A stretch of 59,622 bases of DNA from Nemertoderma westbladi (Eukaryota; Xenacoelomorpha; Nemertodermatida; Nemertodermatidae), in the NCBI GenBank assembly GCA_032718475.1, contig JAUCBJ010006787.1, positions 1 through 59,622 of the forward strand, written 5' to 3'. Position 1 is the stretch's first letter; each line of letters begins with the position of its first letter. A program made the position numbers and the translations under genes. Positions 33,923-43,800 of the stretch are shown here, piece by piece. The notes below the pieces were generated by a model that was not told the DNA's origin, ran no database searches, and was given only the letters and a program-made list of their open reading frames with translations.

Positions 33923-34832
33923 TACTTTATTTTTTATATTTTTTCTATCATCTTTACAGTAAACACCTCATTAAGTAGTACCTTAGACAACACAAAACAC
34001 AAGATAAAGAAGCCTAATAGACCACAACAGGAGGGCGCCCGCAGTTACCATACTGTAGCTGTGTTTACAGTGTTGAGTTATTCAGTTATTGGAAATTCCC
34101 TTTATTTCATCCATTGGTTATTTTTAAAGTGTTTAATTTATGGTATATTATAGGAAGGGATCTAGGGGTCTTAACATCGAATGATAAGTTTATTTTACCG
34201 AAAATAACTTATCTTCCCTTCCTATAAATAAATGTATAATAACAAACACCTCGAAAAACACAGCTTGCCACCACATTGTTACTATCATTAATTTATGGTA
34301 ATTCCCAAGTACATAAAGCAACTAAATGTAGTTAATCTTAATAGTAAGTGGCTGCGTTTGATTCGAATAGCCTATACCCCCCTCACTTTTGAACTGATGG
34401 CGCTGGTGACATGTCGATCCACCCAATTGTAGTCTGCTGATGCTGAAGGTAATATCTTACTGTTTTAAACAACAACATAGCTCAAGATTGAAAAGTTAGC
34501 TCTACATGTATATCAATTTCCCCTGGCATTTGCACTCCTTTCCAAATTACTTGACTAAATAATAATTCCCCGTTTTCAATATAAATTAGCTAATAACATT
34601 TCTTAATGATGATAAAAAAAGGCGCAACTAACACTCAAACCACTTTTTAAGGTACCGCATACTTTTTAATACTAGCTAGCTTATGCATCACTAAGTCAGT
34701 GGCTCAAAATGACCACAAACACGTGATTAGTGGGTTTGAAAAATTAATTTGATTTACTTTAAAAAATAAGGGAAAGTAGCAGGTTACAGTGGCTGTTCGA
34801 TTGCTTTCGAGCATTATAAACGAGAATTTATT
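33923..34832. other. Flank of the BEL/Pao element, with a small foldback
   Basis: TATAGGAAGGGA and TTCCCTTCCTATA face each other around GATAAG-TTTATTTT/AAAATAACTTATC at about 34150-34228, giving a foldback of some 80 bp. The rest is AT-rich and unassigned. Positions 34828-34832 (TTATT) are the left target duplication of the adjoining element. Confidence 0.5.
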
Positions 34833-35972
34833 TGTACGCGCTTTTGAAGACCTTTAGCAGTTTAACCTGCCAAAATTTATATGTCTTTTGGTTTATAAAT
34901 AGACTTTAGAAAATGACAAGTATTTAATACCAAGAAACACAACATTAGCCGAAGCCAGCCTAGTGCGCGTCCATTCACCCGCTGGATATACCCGGGAGAC
35001 TGGATTCGGAGGGCTTAGATTGTTATTGCAGTGTAAGCTTACTGTATTATTCGATTGATCGTTAATAAATAATTTCTGACTAATATTATTCACTTTCGGG
35101 AAATATTAACAGTTCCTTTAGGACGTGGCGCTCTATCTAGGTAAACAGAGATATGACTTATACTAAACACAACGGTAAGTCGGTAAGGCTTATGATTCAC
35201 GTATGAGGCGCATTCTTTAGGAAATGCTTAGTTATCAGTCACAATCATGCACACTACCGGTAACACACAATAATGCACACTAATTTGCCGACCGTCAATG
35301 AATTTTATCATATAAAGAGAACAGCAATTGACTCATGTAGTGCTTATCAAATAGCATTAAACTCACTACAAACCACAATAATATAAGTCGCAATCGCTAT
35401 ATGTAACCCGTCTCTCTAACCTGTTCTCCAAATAATATTCAACCAACTGATACAAAATAATAACAACAGTAAAAAGCATTAAGACGGTAGGTTAAGATAT
35501 GATATGATAATGTATGTGCCGTTAAGACTGGACTGATAACAGTTATACGCTCTATAATCTAAGCCTACTAATGTTTCTTCTAAAGTCTGAAACGAATTGA
35601 CTCTAGAGCCGGTGTTCCTGGCCTAGATAGAAACAACACAACAGTATCAAGAAAAACAGTAAGACTGAACACTCCTAGCACGATCTGCCGAAAATCTCCA
35701 CATCGACAGTAAAAATCGCCCTGATTGGCTGTTAAGCTAAACAAAGAACCATGTGTCCAATGGCCGTTTCCATGTCAGCAACCAGCTGTTAGATGTTGTA
35801 ATCTGAATCATCAAGGCTAAGCTGTGCCAGAGTATTTGACGCATTGCGGGTTTTATGCCTAACCATGTCCGCCAAAGCACACATACAGAAGAATGACTTT
35901 TATGTCCGTTAAAACACCTATAATGGTACCTTGCGGGCGAGGGGACTGATTATATCCGCAAAAGCTTTTACA
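34833..35972 (-). repeat. 3' LTR of the complete element
   Basis: 1140 bp. Compared with the other LTR it lacks 43 nt between CCTGT and TCTCC near 35420, and 2 nt in an ATATA stretch. The missing piece is present in the older LTR at 1-1260, so this is a deletion after insertion. On the element strand the sequence just before the LTR (TTAGGGAGCGG) is a weak polypurine tract. Confidence 0.92.
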
Positions 35973-36005
35973 CCGCTCCCTAATATATGTAAATACTCTA
36001 AACAG

Positions 36006-36722
36006 TTAGTCTTTTTTGCGCGGACGGCGTTTACGCAGTTTTTTAAAGCTGGCCAGAGTCCTTTTCTCTTTGGGGCGAGCCACTTTACAAGGAGGGCTAT
36101 AACTCCTGGGTGAAGGGTGCAATATAATTGCATCAGAGGGTGTAGGATTATGGTCGGTGTATCCGCCAGTCGAAGTGCCGGGTTGATTGACATCAACGTC
36201 GGGGGAGAGGGGTCTAACGGCTTTGAGAGCGCGTTTTAAGACAGCCGCTCTTACGGGTCCTTTACGAGTGGTCTGAACGAGAGCCGTGGGTGGACCATAG
36301 GCAGTTAGAAACCTCCGGGGTTTAATGGTTCTTTCCAACTCGCGTTCGCGGGCTCGGTATTCGTAAGGCCGTCGATATACTTCCTGTAACTCGGGGTGTG
36401 AGTTAACAAATAAGTCTCCATAGTCCGGATCCTGACGGATATAATTGATTAAGTTATAGGAATGAAGGTCGCTAGGATTAACACTCCTGAGAAATTTGCG
36501 TACGAACTTGGTTGAAATACATTCTCCGACGTGCTTCAGTAGTTCGTAACTCGATATGCGTGATTTCTGTTCGACAGAAGCGAATAGATAAGGATGGAAC
36601 GCATAAATTCCTTCGTAAGCGCGTCCAGGATAATAACGATGGCGCGAATCACAATGTAAATCAGCGTTCGCTTCCCAAGCTCTGATGTAACGTAGTGTGA
36701 TCATTTCATCTATGCTTTCCAA
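36006..36722 (-). CDS. Accessory protein, C-terminal ORF of the complete element
   Basis: 238 open codons. The first codon is TTG, not ATG, and the frame is open into the overlap with the preceding ORF. It is therefore best read as the +1 continuation of 36730-37776. NADLHCDSRHRYYPG aligns with NEHYDIRHG of copy 1. DPDYGDLF and RARERELERT align with EEFGDGKW and ARNTELERRT of copy 4. The C-terminus is Pro/Ser rich and ends in a strongly basic tail (KKLRKRRPRKKD), which could be a nuclear localisation or nucleic-acid-binding signal. No known family is recognised. Expression would need a frameshift or splicing, or the ORF is simply broken. Confidence 0.6.
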   Translation of the reverse strand: MESIDEMITLRYIRAWEANADLHCDSRHRYYPGRAYEGIYAFHPYLFASVEQKSRISSYELLKHVGECISTKFVRKFLRSVNPSDLHSYNLINYIRQDPDYGDLFVNSHPELQEVYRRPYEYRARERELERTIKPRRFLTAYGPPTALVQTTRKGPVRAAVLKRALKAVRPLSPDVDVNQPGTSTGGYTDHNPTPSDAIILHPSPRSYSPPCKVARPKEKRTLASFKKLRKRRPRKKD

Positions 36723-36729
36723 ATCGTGA

Positions 36730-37776
36730 TTAAAAGGGCAATCGAAAGCGTCCCTTTAGTTGACAATGGTGACATTGAGTCATAAATTGAGGGCAAACCG
36801 CAAAAATGTGCAAGTTATTGAGTCTGCAATATGCGCAATAGATTTCCATCGTAGGTTGTTCTTGGAAATAGGAACAGCGGACGTTTGTGTCCATGGGCGT
36901 AACATGGTCTCTCGATGCGCATAACCGACAACGTTGCCTAGAAATATAGTTGGCATGTCGATAATCGTACGCAGTGAGACACTGTGGACCTTGATACCAT
37001 TCTAGGATGTAATCGTTGTCGCTGTTCCGGGGCGCGATAGGTTGAATCTCCTCAGATTCTAGGCATATTGGTTCGTCTTCCCAGTGCATAGCTGAGGTGG
37101 GCGTGTCTGTCTCTTCAAGTGGACCTATTGTCTGAATTTCCACGACCGAATAACCTGTGGGGATTCGAGGTCTTTGTATAACAGAGGAGTGCAAGTTCGA
37201 TATACAAATCTCTTTGAAAATGGCAAATCCAGCGCTATCTAACTTCTCTGCAGCTGAGTTTCTTAGGCTGAGCTTGATCAAAGCGTGGTCTTTAAATTGG
37301 CTATCCACGTTGCGGAACGGGGTTAAAAATTGCCGGAAACATTCGAAGCGGATGAATTTATTATGTTCATCTAGCTTAGCGAGTTTGGTCCCAAGTATTA
37401 ATGGATGGTCGCGTATAGTACGACTGCACACATCGGCTAGCCAACCGGCAAGTGCGGTGTTTTCAAATATCGTGTAGATAGCTAAGGAGGGACGGAGTGG
37501 AACACTCATGAAGCTATACACGGCGCCAGTTGCGGTCAATGGTCCATCAAAGTATAATCGAGAATAATGGTCTCCGTATACTTGTTGATAGTTGATGGGA
37601 TTTCCGACTTTGAAATTCCATCCGTATTCCTGAAAGGCAAGATGTCCGATGGAAGTTCGTTGCACCTTTGTAATGTTGCTGGACGTATTAGCATACATGG
37701 TGCGAAAGAAACCTCGGCCTTCTGCCCATGGAGCAATCAGCTGAGTATCTACGAAAGGATATGGGATATTTTCCAT
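36730..37776 (-). CDS. Accessory protein, exonuclease C-terminal half and zinc knuckles
   Basis: 348 codons from an ATG at 37776. It begins inside the exonuclease-like domain: PFVDTQLIA at residues 7-15 matches VDTQ/VDVQ of copies 4 and 1. TSIGHLAFQEYG at 41-52 matches GIGYLAVLNGS of copy 4. A Y-rich segment around 73-90 occupies the place of motif III without a clear Asp. Three Cys/His clusters follow: C283-x2-C286-x4-H291, C314-x2-C317-x5-H323-x4-C328, and C335-x2-C338-x4-R343, where the stop falls just after the third. In the +1 frame the next residues read DCPFNH, which would supply the missing Cys. The protein is probably nucleic-acid binding; catalytic competence is doubtful. Confidence 0.6.
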   Translation of the reverse strand: MENIPYPFVDTQLIAPWAEGRGFFRTMYANTSSNITKVQRTSIGHLAFQEYGWNFKVGNPINYQQVYGDHYSRLYFDGPLTATGAVYSFMSVPLRPSLAIYTIFENTALAGWLADVCSRTIRDHPLILGTKLAKLDEHNKFIRFECFRQFLTPFRNVDSQFKDHALIKLSLRNSAAEKLDSAGFAIFKEICISNLHSSVIQRPRIPTGYSVVEIQTIGPLEETDTPTSAMHWEDEPICLESEEIQPIAPRNSDNDYILEWYQGPQCLTAYDYRHANYISRQRCRLCASRDHVTPMDTNVRCSYFQEQPTMEIYCAYCRLNNLHIFAVCPQFMTQCHHCQLKGRFRLPF

Positions 37777-38769
37777 ATTCCAAAAGTCGTTTGCCTAATA
37801 TGTCTTCCATTGATGGTAGTGGTAGAGAGCAGGGGAAGACCTATGTCGTATTCAGAAATATTCAGAAATACGATCTCAGTTCTCAGTTGGAGGATTCAAT
37901 CGTTCGAAGACTATCTCCAAATGAATTTATCCCTAGTGCGAGGAGGTAAACACCAGTTCAAGGATATGTTTGTCTCAGTTGTTCTACATAAGATTTATAT
38001 CTCTAATCATTGAGGGAGGTGAACAACCAGATTTATGACACATAATGGTACCAGTTGTTCACAAACAATCTGCGTGTCCTTTCAGTCCTTGTTTGTATCA
38101 CGGTTGTGGACTTAAGGAAATTATTGATGGTTGATTTTCTAATCAACAACGAGAGGGTGGAAGTTGATATCATAAATATCAACAGAATGTGACATGGACA
38201 AGAGGTGCGGACACCAATATGAGCATCCAGATTAACAGTAAGGGATGGGAGGTTTAGTAAGAGGCGGTATGATCAATACCACGATACGGCAATGATTGGT
38301 CGATCGTCTCCCAAAGCTCGGAGCGCGTTGGGAAGAGAAGGTGGGACGAAGTATGTTGTATTTTCAATAGCGATGTATAGAGTGATAAAGGGAGTAAAGA
38401 GGAAAAAGGATATATGGTAGTATCTATAAGATACCACAATGGACATGTTTCCGTCACATCATCATTCATTCTTGCCCTTTAATTGTGACACTGATCACAA
38501 TAATTACAGGAAAACGATGAAGGAAGAGAAAATTACAGCCTCCCGAAGGAGACCGCCCGCGAGCACCCGTGCCCCGGGGAAAACTATTCACATTATGGAC
38601 CCTGGACATTAACCCATGTCTCTTCTCCAGTGTTCTCCTCTATTTGTCTTTACTAGCTTTCTTCCACGTTCTATCTTTCGAGTTGTTTTCGAATAAAATT
38701 CTCGTGTTCCATTCTCGGTTCATCATGCCGACTCCGCTGGGTATGATATTTAAATAGAACCATTTCCCT
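37777..38769 (-). pseudogene. Accessory gene, first half of exonuclease-like domain (frame-broken)
   Basis: This stretch lies between the N-terminal and C-terminal ORFs and should hold motifs I and II. Candidate pieces are found in different frames: ILQLRTEIVFLNISE near 37870-37910, RHIRQTTFGIWK near 37800, and NDFWNMENIPYP leading into the downstream ORF. Several stops separate them, and no complete motif I is seen. An alternative candidate, LPNALRALGDDRPIIAVSW at about 38290-38350, also resembles a motif II region, so the alignment is unsettled. Either the gene is broken in this copy or introns are removed from it. Confidence 0.35.
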
Positions 38770-39048
38770 TTAGGTGTCTCCATCGTCCGTATCATGTAAA
38801 TCGATAGGATGGCCGGTAGTTAAGAAGTCCATATACGTACCATTACGATTCGTATAGCGAGCGGTGAATTTTCGATAGTCCAATTCACGCGCAAGTTGCT
38901 CTTGGGACATCGGCGGTTCGATATAACGACCATCGTCCTCCGTAATGGTTGGATCGGCTTCACCGCGTATTAAGCTATCCACAAATGCTTGTAAAGGTAG
39001 AGTATATCGCTCCCTAATACCAAGATCATCTTCTATCAACTCCGTCAT
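38770..39048 (-). CDS. Accessory protein, N-terminal ORF
   Basis: 92 codons from ATG at 39048. The LQAFVDSLIRGEADPT and GRYIEPPMSQEQL segments align with the N-terminal part of copy 2 (LDNAIDEYLSYIVKGDE, IPKYMREPP). The protein is acidic and soluble-looking, with no signal peptide or membrane segment, which argues against an envelope gene at this position. It ends at a stop after an Asp-rich tail (HDTDDGDT). It may be the first exon of a spliced accessory gene. Confidence 0.5.
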   Translation of the reverse strand: MTELIEDDLGIRERYTLPLQAFVDSLIRGEADPTITEDDGRYIEPPMSQEQLARELDYRKFTARYTNRNGTYMDFLTTGHPIDLHDTDDGDT

Positions 39049-40488
39049 ATCTGCTATCTGAGTTTATTAATATCAAAATGAGTTTATGTTTAGGCTAGCG
39101 GGCGTCGCTGCCTACCTCTCGTTGCCCCCGGACAGTGGGATTCTCAGCGCCGATGTACCGTCGTCGCGGTGTTTACGCCAACATGTAGCAACAGCACGAC
39201 AACGATAACCGGCACAAGTCACTCCACTGTCCGTCCCAAAGGCTTGGATCCATTTTAGGTTCTTTCTATAGGAGAGTTGGGTTACTTTTACAATTGCGAC
39301 TAGCTACTGTAAACATACTTTAGCAGTAACATTACACCTATAAACGCACAAATTCCACACAACTGTCACCAATTGTACACATACAGGCCATTTGTCCGTT
39401 AGTCAGTGCCTTCCAGAATGTCACGTTATTACTGTGTATCCTTGGATACTAACAGGGTGCTATGTATTCTCTATGCTATGCAATGGGACAAGCTTTCTAT
39501 TGTTCTTTTAACTTGCTTCTAATTCTAGCGTGGGTGTTGCTATGGTGACATTATGGAAAGCTAGCGGTAGAATTAGGGTAATTCTCATGCATACAGATCT
39601 GGAATGCTATTTAATAGTAATTCTTTAATTGTCAATATCCTCTTTATACATGATTTTATTAATTTTATTGGCTATTGACTATATGTCGGAGATTCTCGCA
39701 CTCTAATACACTCAATATGATGAATCTCCGCTCCCATGATCTATTAATTAATGGAATTTTGGGAATGTTATAAATTGCACAAAATGACAATTTATGAAAT
39801 TCATTTAAAATATGAATTTAAATTTATTCCCGTGAATTTTATTATTTGATGTTAATATTGACACAATTTTTATTCCAGAGCATGTCTGGCGACCTAGGAT
39901 CCTTAATTCTATAAAATTGTCTTTTAAGAGTATCGGTAAGTACTGCGATATCTTAATCGACTAGAAATTTTAAAGGATCTGAATTTTACAAAATTTTAAT
40001 AAATATTAAATTAATATTTAAGATGGGTACCAATTTATTCCAGAACTTGTCTGGGGACGTTAACCACTGATTCTAGAATTTGTCTTTCAAGTATATCGGT
40101 GGGTGCCGCGATATCTTAATCGACTAGAATTACAGATGGTCAAAAGGTTTAACAGATTTATTTGCGTTTTTACGCTACTGTTAGAGGGACATCACGCTAC
40201 TATATGTATTATTTAATATAAGGTAGAAGAGCAATATCGCACGAAGCAATGTCAGTGTGAAGAGGCAAGTCGTTTCCAAGGTCTACCCAGAGCTTGGTTT
40301 AGCCGAGACACGAGGATCTGAACTTTGCATTCCTAATACTCTGCCTACCAATAATACTTGAATATAGTAGTGGCTTTATTGTACTTTAATAAGTACAGAC
40401 ATTTCATCTTACTGTAGTCACGTATTTATAATATGATACGGACAGTAAGGAAAGAGAAAAATTATTTCTCGCCGTCACACTAAATATA
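39049..40488 (-). other. Non-coding spacer between pol and the accessory gene
   Basis: About 1.4 kb without a convincing ORF. It contains two diverged copies of a roughly 160-bp unit (39871-39970 and 40034-40130) sharing TTTATTCCAGA, GTCTGG and CGATATCTTAATCGACTAGAA. Family B also has a 0.8-1.0 kb spacer in the same place, so a spacer before the accessory gene is a shared trait, perhaps carrying a splice acceptor or internal promoter. Confidence 0.55.
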
Positions 40489-40884
40489 TTATATATATGT
40501 AATTACGTAATAAACACTAATATATTGCACTAATCTACTAAATAATCTAAAATAACCTTCTACTAAATAAAATTGAATAAAAACGATTATAATAAAGTAC
40601 ATAATAATGTTCACATATAAAATATAATAAAATAGATAAAATAATATAGTCATACACCCACTCCAGACGTATATTGGGGAGTCCCTAGATGTTTGAGGAA
40701 TTAGGGAGGTGGTCGTGGGAAGAGTGTCTTGTCTTCCATAGTTTCCGGAGAGTTCTCTGTCTCTTTCCAGTAAACATAAACGACCAACTGGGCGGTTGAG
40801 TTGTTGCGTCTCAAAGATTATACCTGGCTTCTTGAAGTTACGCCGCATGACGACGAGTTCTACCGAGCGTACTAAACCATCATC
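40489..40884 (-). CDS. Pol C-terminal tail after an in-frame TAG
   Basis: Directly after the TAG at 40885-40887 the same frame stays open. DDGLVRSVELVVMRRN is followed by RPVGRLCLLE, the conserved end of BEL/Pao pol, which normally reads R-x-V-x-V and then RPIxKLCLLE. The tail ends after a hydrophobic, AT-rich stretch that is probably read-through into non-coding sequence. Its conservation implies that it was recently joined to pol. Confidence 0.65.
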   Translation of the reverse strand, partial: DDGLVRSVELVVMRRNFKKPGIIFETQQLNRPVGRLCLLERDRELSGNYGRQDTLPTTTSLIPQTSRDSPIYVWSGCMTILFYLFYYILYVNIIMYFIIIVFIQFYLVEGYFRLFSRLVQYISVYYVITYI

Positions 40885-43800
40885 CTAGATGTGAGTCTCG
40901 ATGATACGACCTGTCTGCCACCGTTTACGTGGGAGGTCTGGATCTACAATAAACACCATATCTCCGGCGCTGACGTTTTCTTGCTGCTCAAACCACTTAG
41001 TTCGAAGTTGTAGCGTGGGCAGATAATGTTTCTCGAAATGGTCAGCGAAACGACGGGATAGCAACTGCATAAGTTGCCAAGTTCGACGGCAGTATTCGTC
41101 TCTGTCGGCAATCTCCGATCGTGGGAGCATGGCTACAGGTTTCTTCAGTAGGTAGTGCGCGGGTGTTAGCGCTTCCAGGGAATCGGGACTCGATGAGACT
41201 GGCATAAGCGGTCTCTCGTTGAGATAGGCAGCTATTTCCTCCATTAATGTCCGCAAAAGTTCGTCGGTGAGATACACGCGGCATGGCACTATAAAGTGAA
41301 ATGCGGTCTTGACACTTCTAATTAATCTCTCCCAACTTCCTCCCCACCAAGGGGCGTCGGCGGCGTTGAAGGTCCAGCTAGACGCTGTTATCCTTAGCTG
41401 ATCGTCCACCTGTCTTTGGTTCCAGTCCTTCACGTAAGCCTGTATTTCGTTGTTGGCACCAATGAAGTTCGTTCCCTTATCCGATCTCATGGTATTACTC
41501 GTCCCGAAGCGAGCGATCTGTCGGCGTAAACTTAATACGAAGCTGTTGGTAGATAGATCGTTCACCATATTGAGATGGATGGCTCTACAAGTCATGCATA
41601 CGAAGATGACACACCATCTCTTGACTATAGTCCTAGCACGATATACTTCAATAGGGCCAAATAAATCTACACCAGTATTAGTAAAAGGTGGTTCATAGAA
41701 GCTTACTCGTTCCCTAGGTAATTCTGCCTCTCGCTGTGTTAAAGGCCTACTGAATGCTTTCCTACAGGGTATGCAGTTCCTAAGAACTTGGTTCAGAGCT
41801 CTACGGGGTTTATCAAAATAATAGCGAGTTCGGATTTCGCTAAGAACTCGTTCTCTACCAGCATGATAAAGTTTGCTGTGAACATCTACAATCATCTTGA
41901 TTTGTACTTCAAGATTTCTAATGAGTATGGGGAATTTAGTGTCAAAGGATAATGGCGCATTGGTGAGCCTTCCTCCAACACGTATTAACCCATCTATCAT
42001 TGTGCTAGAGAAGCGATCCCGTAAGCGCATCTGCGGATTTCTCAACAACAGGAAATACTTATCGGAATCTTCATAGCATTGCAGGAGTCTCAGTATCTGC
42101 TTATTGGTTTCTTCATGCTCCTGGTAACTGATTTTTTCCTTTAGAAACCGGTCGGATGTCTTATATTTGGGTAAATTTTTAATAACATGAACTTGCGCAG
42201 ATGTCAATGGAGCGGTATCACTAATGGTCTTCGTCCTGGAGTAGTGATGATGAAAACATCTCCTTAAATATGTGACGGCTTTACAGAGCCGATTCCAGGA
42301 ACTGTAGTGATGCATTGCTCTCTGCAGCAGGGGTGAGATTCCTTGCGAGACGTCTGGTATTCCAGATTTCCAATCTCTATCTCTAATTTCCACAACAGAC
42401 TTAATTGTGGCGAGGGATTGTGGATCCGAAGCATCATTTCCGGAAGTATGTAATACAGATAGATCGATCGTCGGTTTAAATAACTTCGATTTACTCGCCC
42501 GGGTTTTAGATTTGACTGTCTCCGCTCCCTTGGCTTGTCTAATCTCTGCCGTAGTAAGGTGAGGAGGCCATTCATCCTCTTCCTTGCTCAGGAAGTCGGG
42601 TCCACTCAACCAGTCTGGAGTATCTATCAGTTCCTGTGGAGTCGCTCCCCTGGAGGCGATATCGGCTGGATTAATCGTACCAGGGCAATGTCTCCATTGA
42701 TCTATCTTTGTGCGACTAAGAATAATAGCTACCCTGTTAGTAACAAAAACGCTGAACTGACAGACTTCATTGGTTATATACTCTAACACGAGTAAAGCGT
42801 TGGTCCAATAAACAGTTTTCTCCAGTGGATAGTCGATTTGTTCTGTTACGTTCCGGCCGATGGCTGTAGCGTATAAAGCCGCTTTTAACTCCGCTCGAGG
42901 AACCTTTAACTTGTTGTTAATCAATGCCTTAGAGGTAACCAAGGCGACTTTGATTCCATCCGGAGTTTCGACTCGCAGATATGCTACTATACCTATTCCC
43001 ATGTCGCTGGCGTCTCCAAACACATGGAGTTGATAGGAATACGTAGGAAGAACATGACCAAAATATGCACGGGAAATTACAAAGCTCTCGATGGCAGGTA
43101 GAGAATCTTCCCATTTCATCCACTTCTTTAACAGTTCTCCCTTAAGTGGATCGTCCCATGAGTGGTTTTCAAGCCACATTTGTTGTACTAAACTCCGAGC
43201 AATCAATATAACTGGGCTAATAAATCCCAATGGGTCGAAATAAGTGCTCAGGATACTTAAACAAATCCGTTTGGTCCGAACTGGATTATCTCGCTGTTTT
43301 AGCTGAAAAAACAGGATATCTCTTTCAGTGTCCCACTTCAAGCCAAGCGTCTTGGTTTCTGGAAGATCGTCCTTTATTAAGTCTAGGTCTTTCGTTCCTC
43401 GGTCTTCTACCGGTATCGCTTCCAGAAACTCACGGGAGTTGCTAGTGAATTTTGTCAGTCGAAATCCACCTCTTTTCAAACACTCTACCGTTCCTTTCGC
43501 GACATCAATGGCTTCTTCTTCTACTGATGGAAGGGACCTTAAATTATCGTCCATGTATATATTACGCTTGATGTTGTCTATCACCTCTTTTGAGAAGGCG
43601 TCTCGGTTGTCATTCGCAGTGGTCCGCACCACGGAGCAGGCGTTGGAAGGGCTTGATATGATCCCAAAAGCCTGGATGGTCATCCAGTACTCTACCGGTT
43701 TCTGGTTGAGATCTCCTTCAGGCCACCACAGAAATCTCAGGCTGTCTCTATCTCTATCCAGCGCCTTGACTTGTAAGAACATTCCTTCTATATCGGAGGC

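Noticed and set aside
36006-39048. Envelope gene (as in env-bearing BEL/Pao elements)
   Set aside because: No signal peptide, no transmembrane segment and no glycoprotein-like Cys pattern. The zinc knuckles and exonuclease-like motifs point to an intracellular protein.
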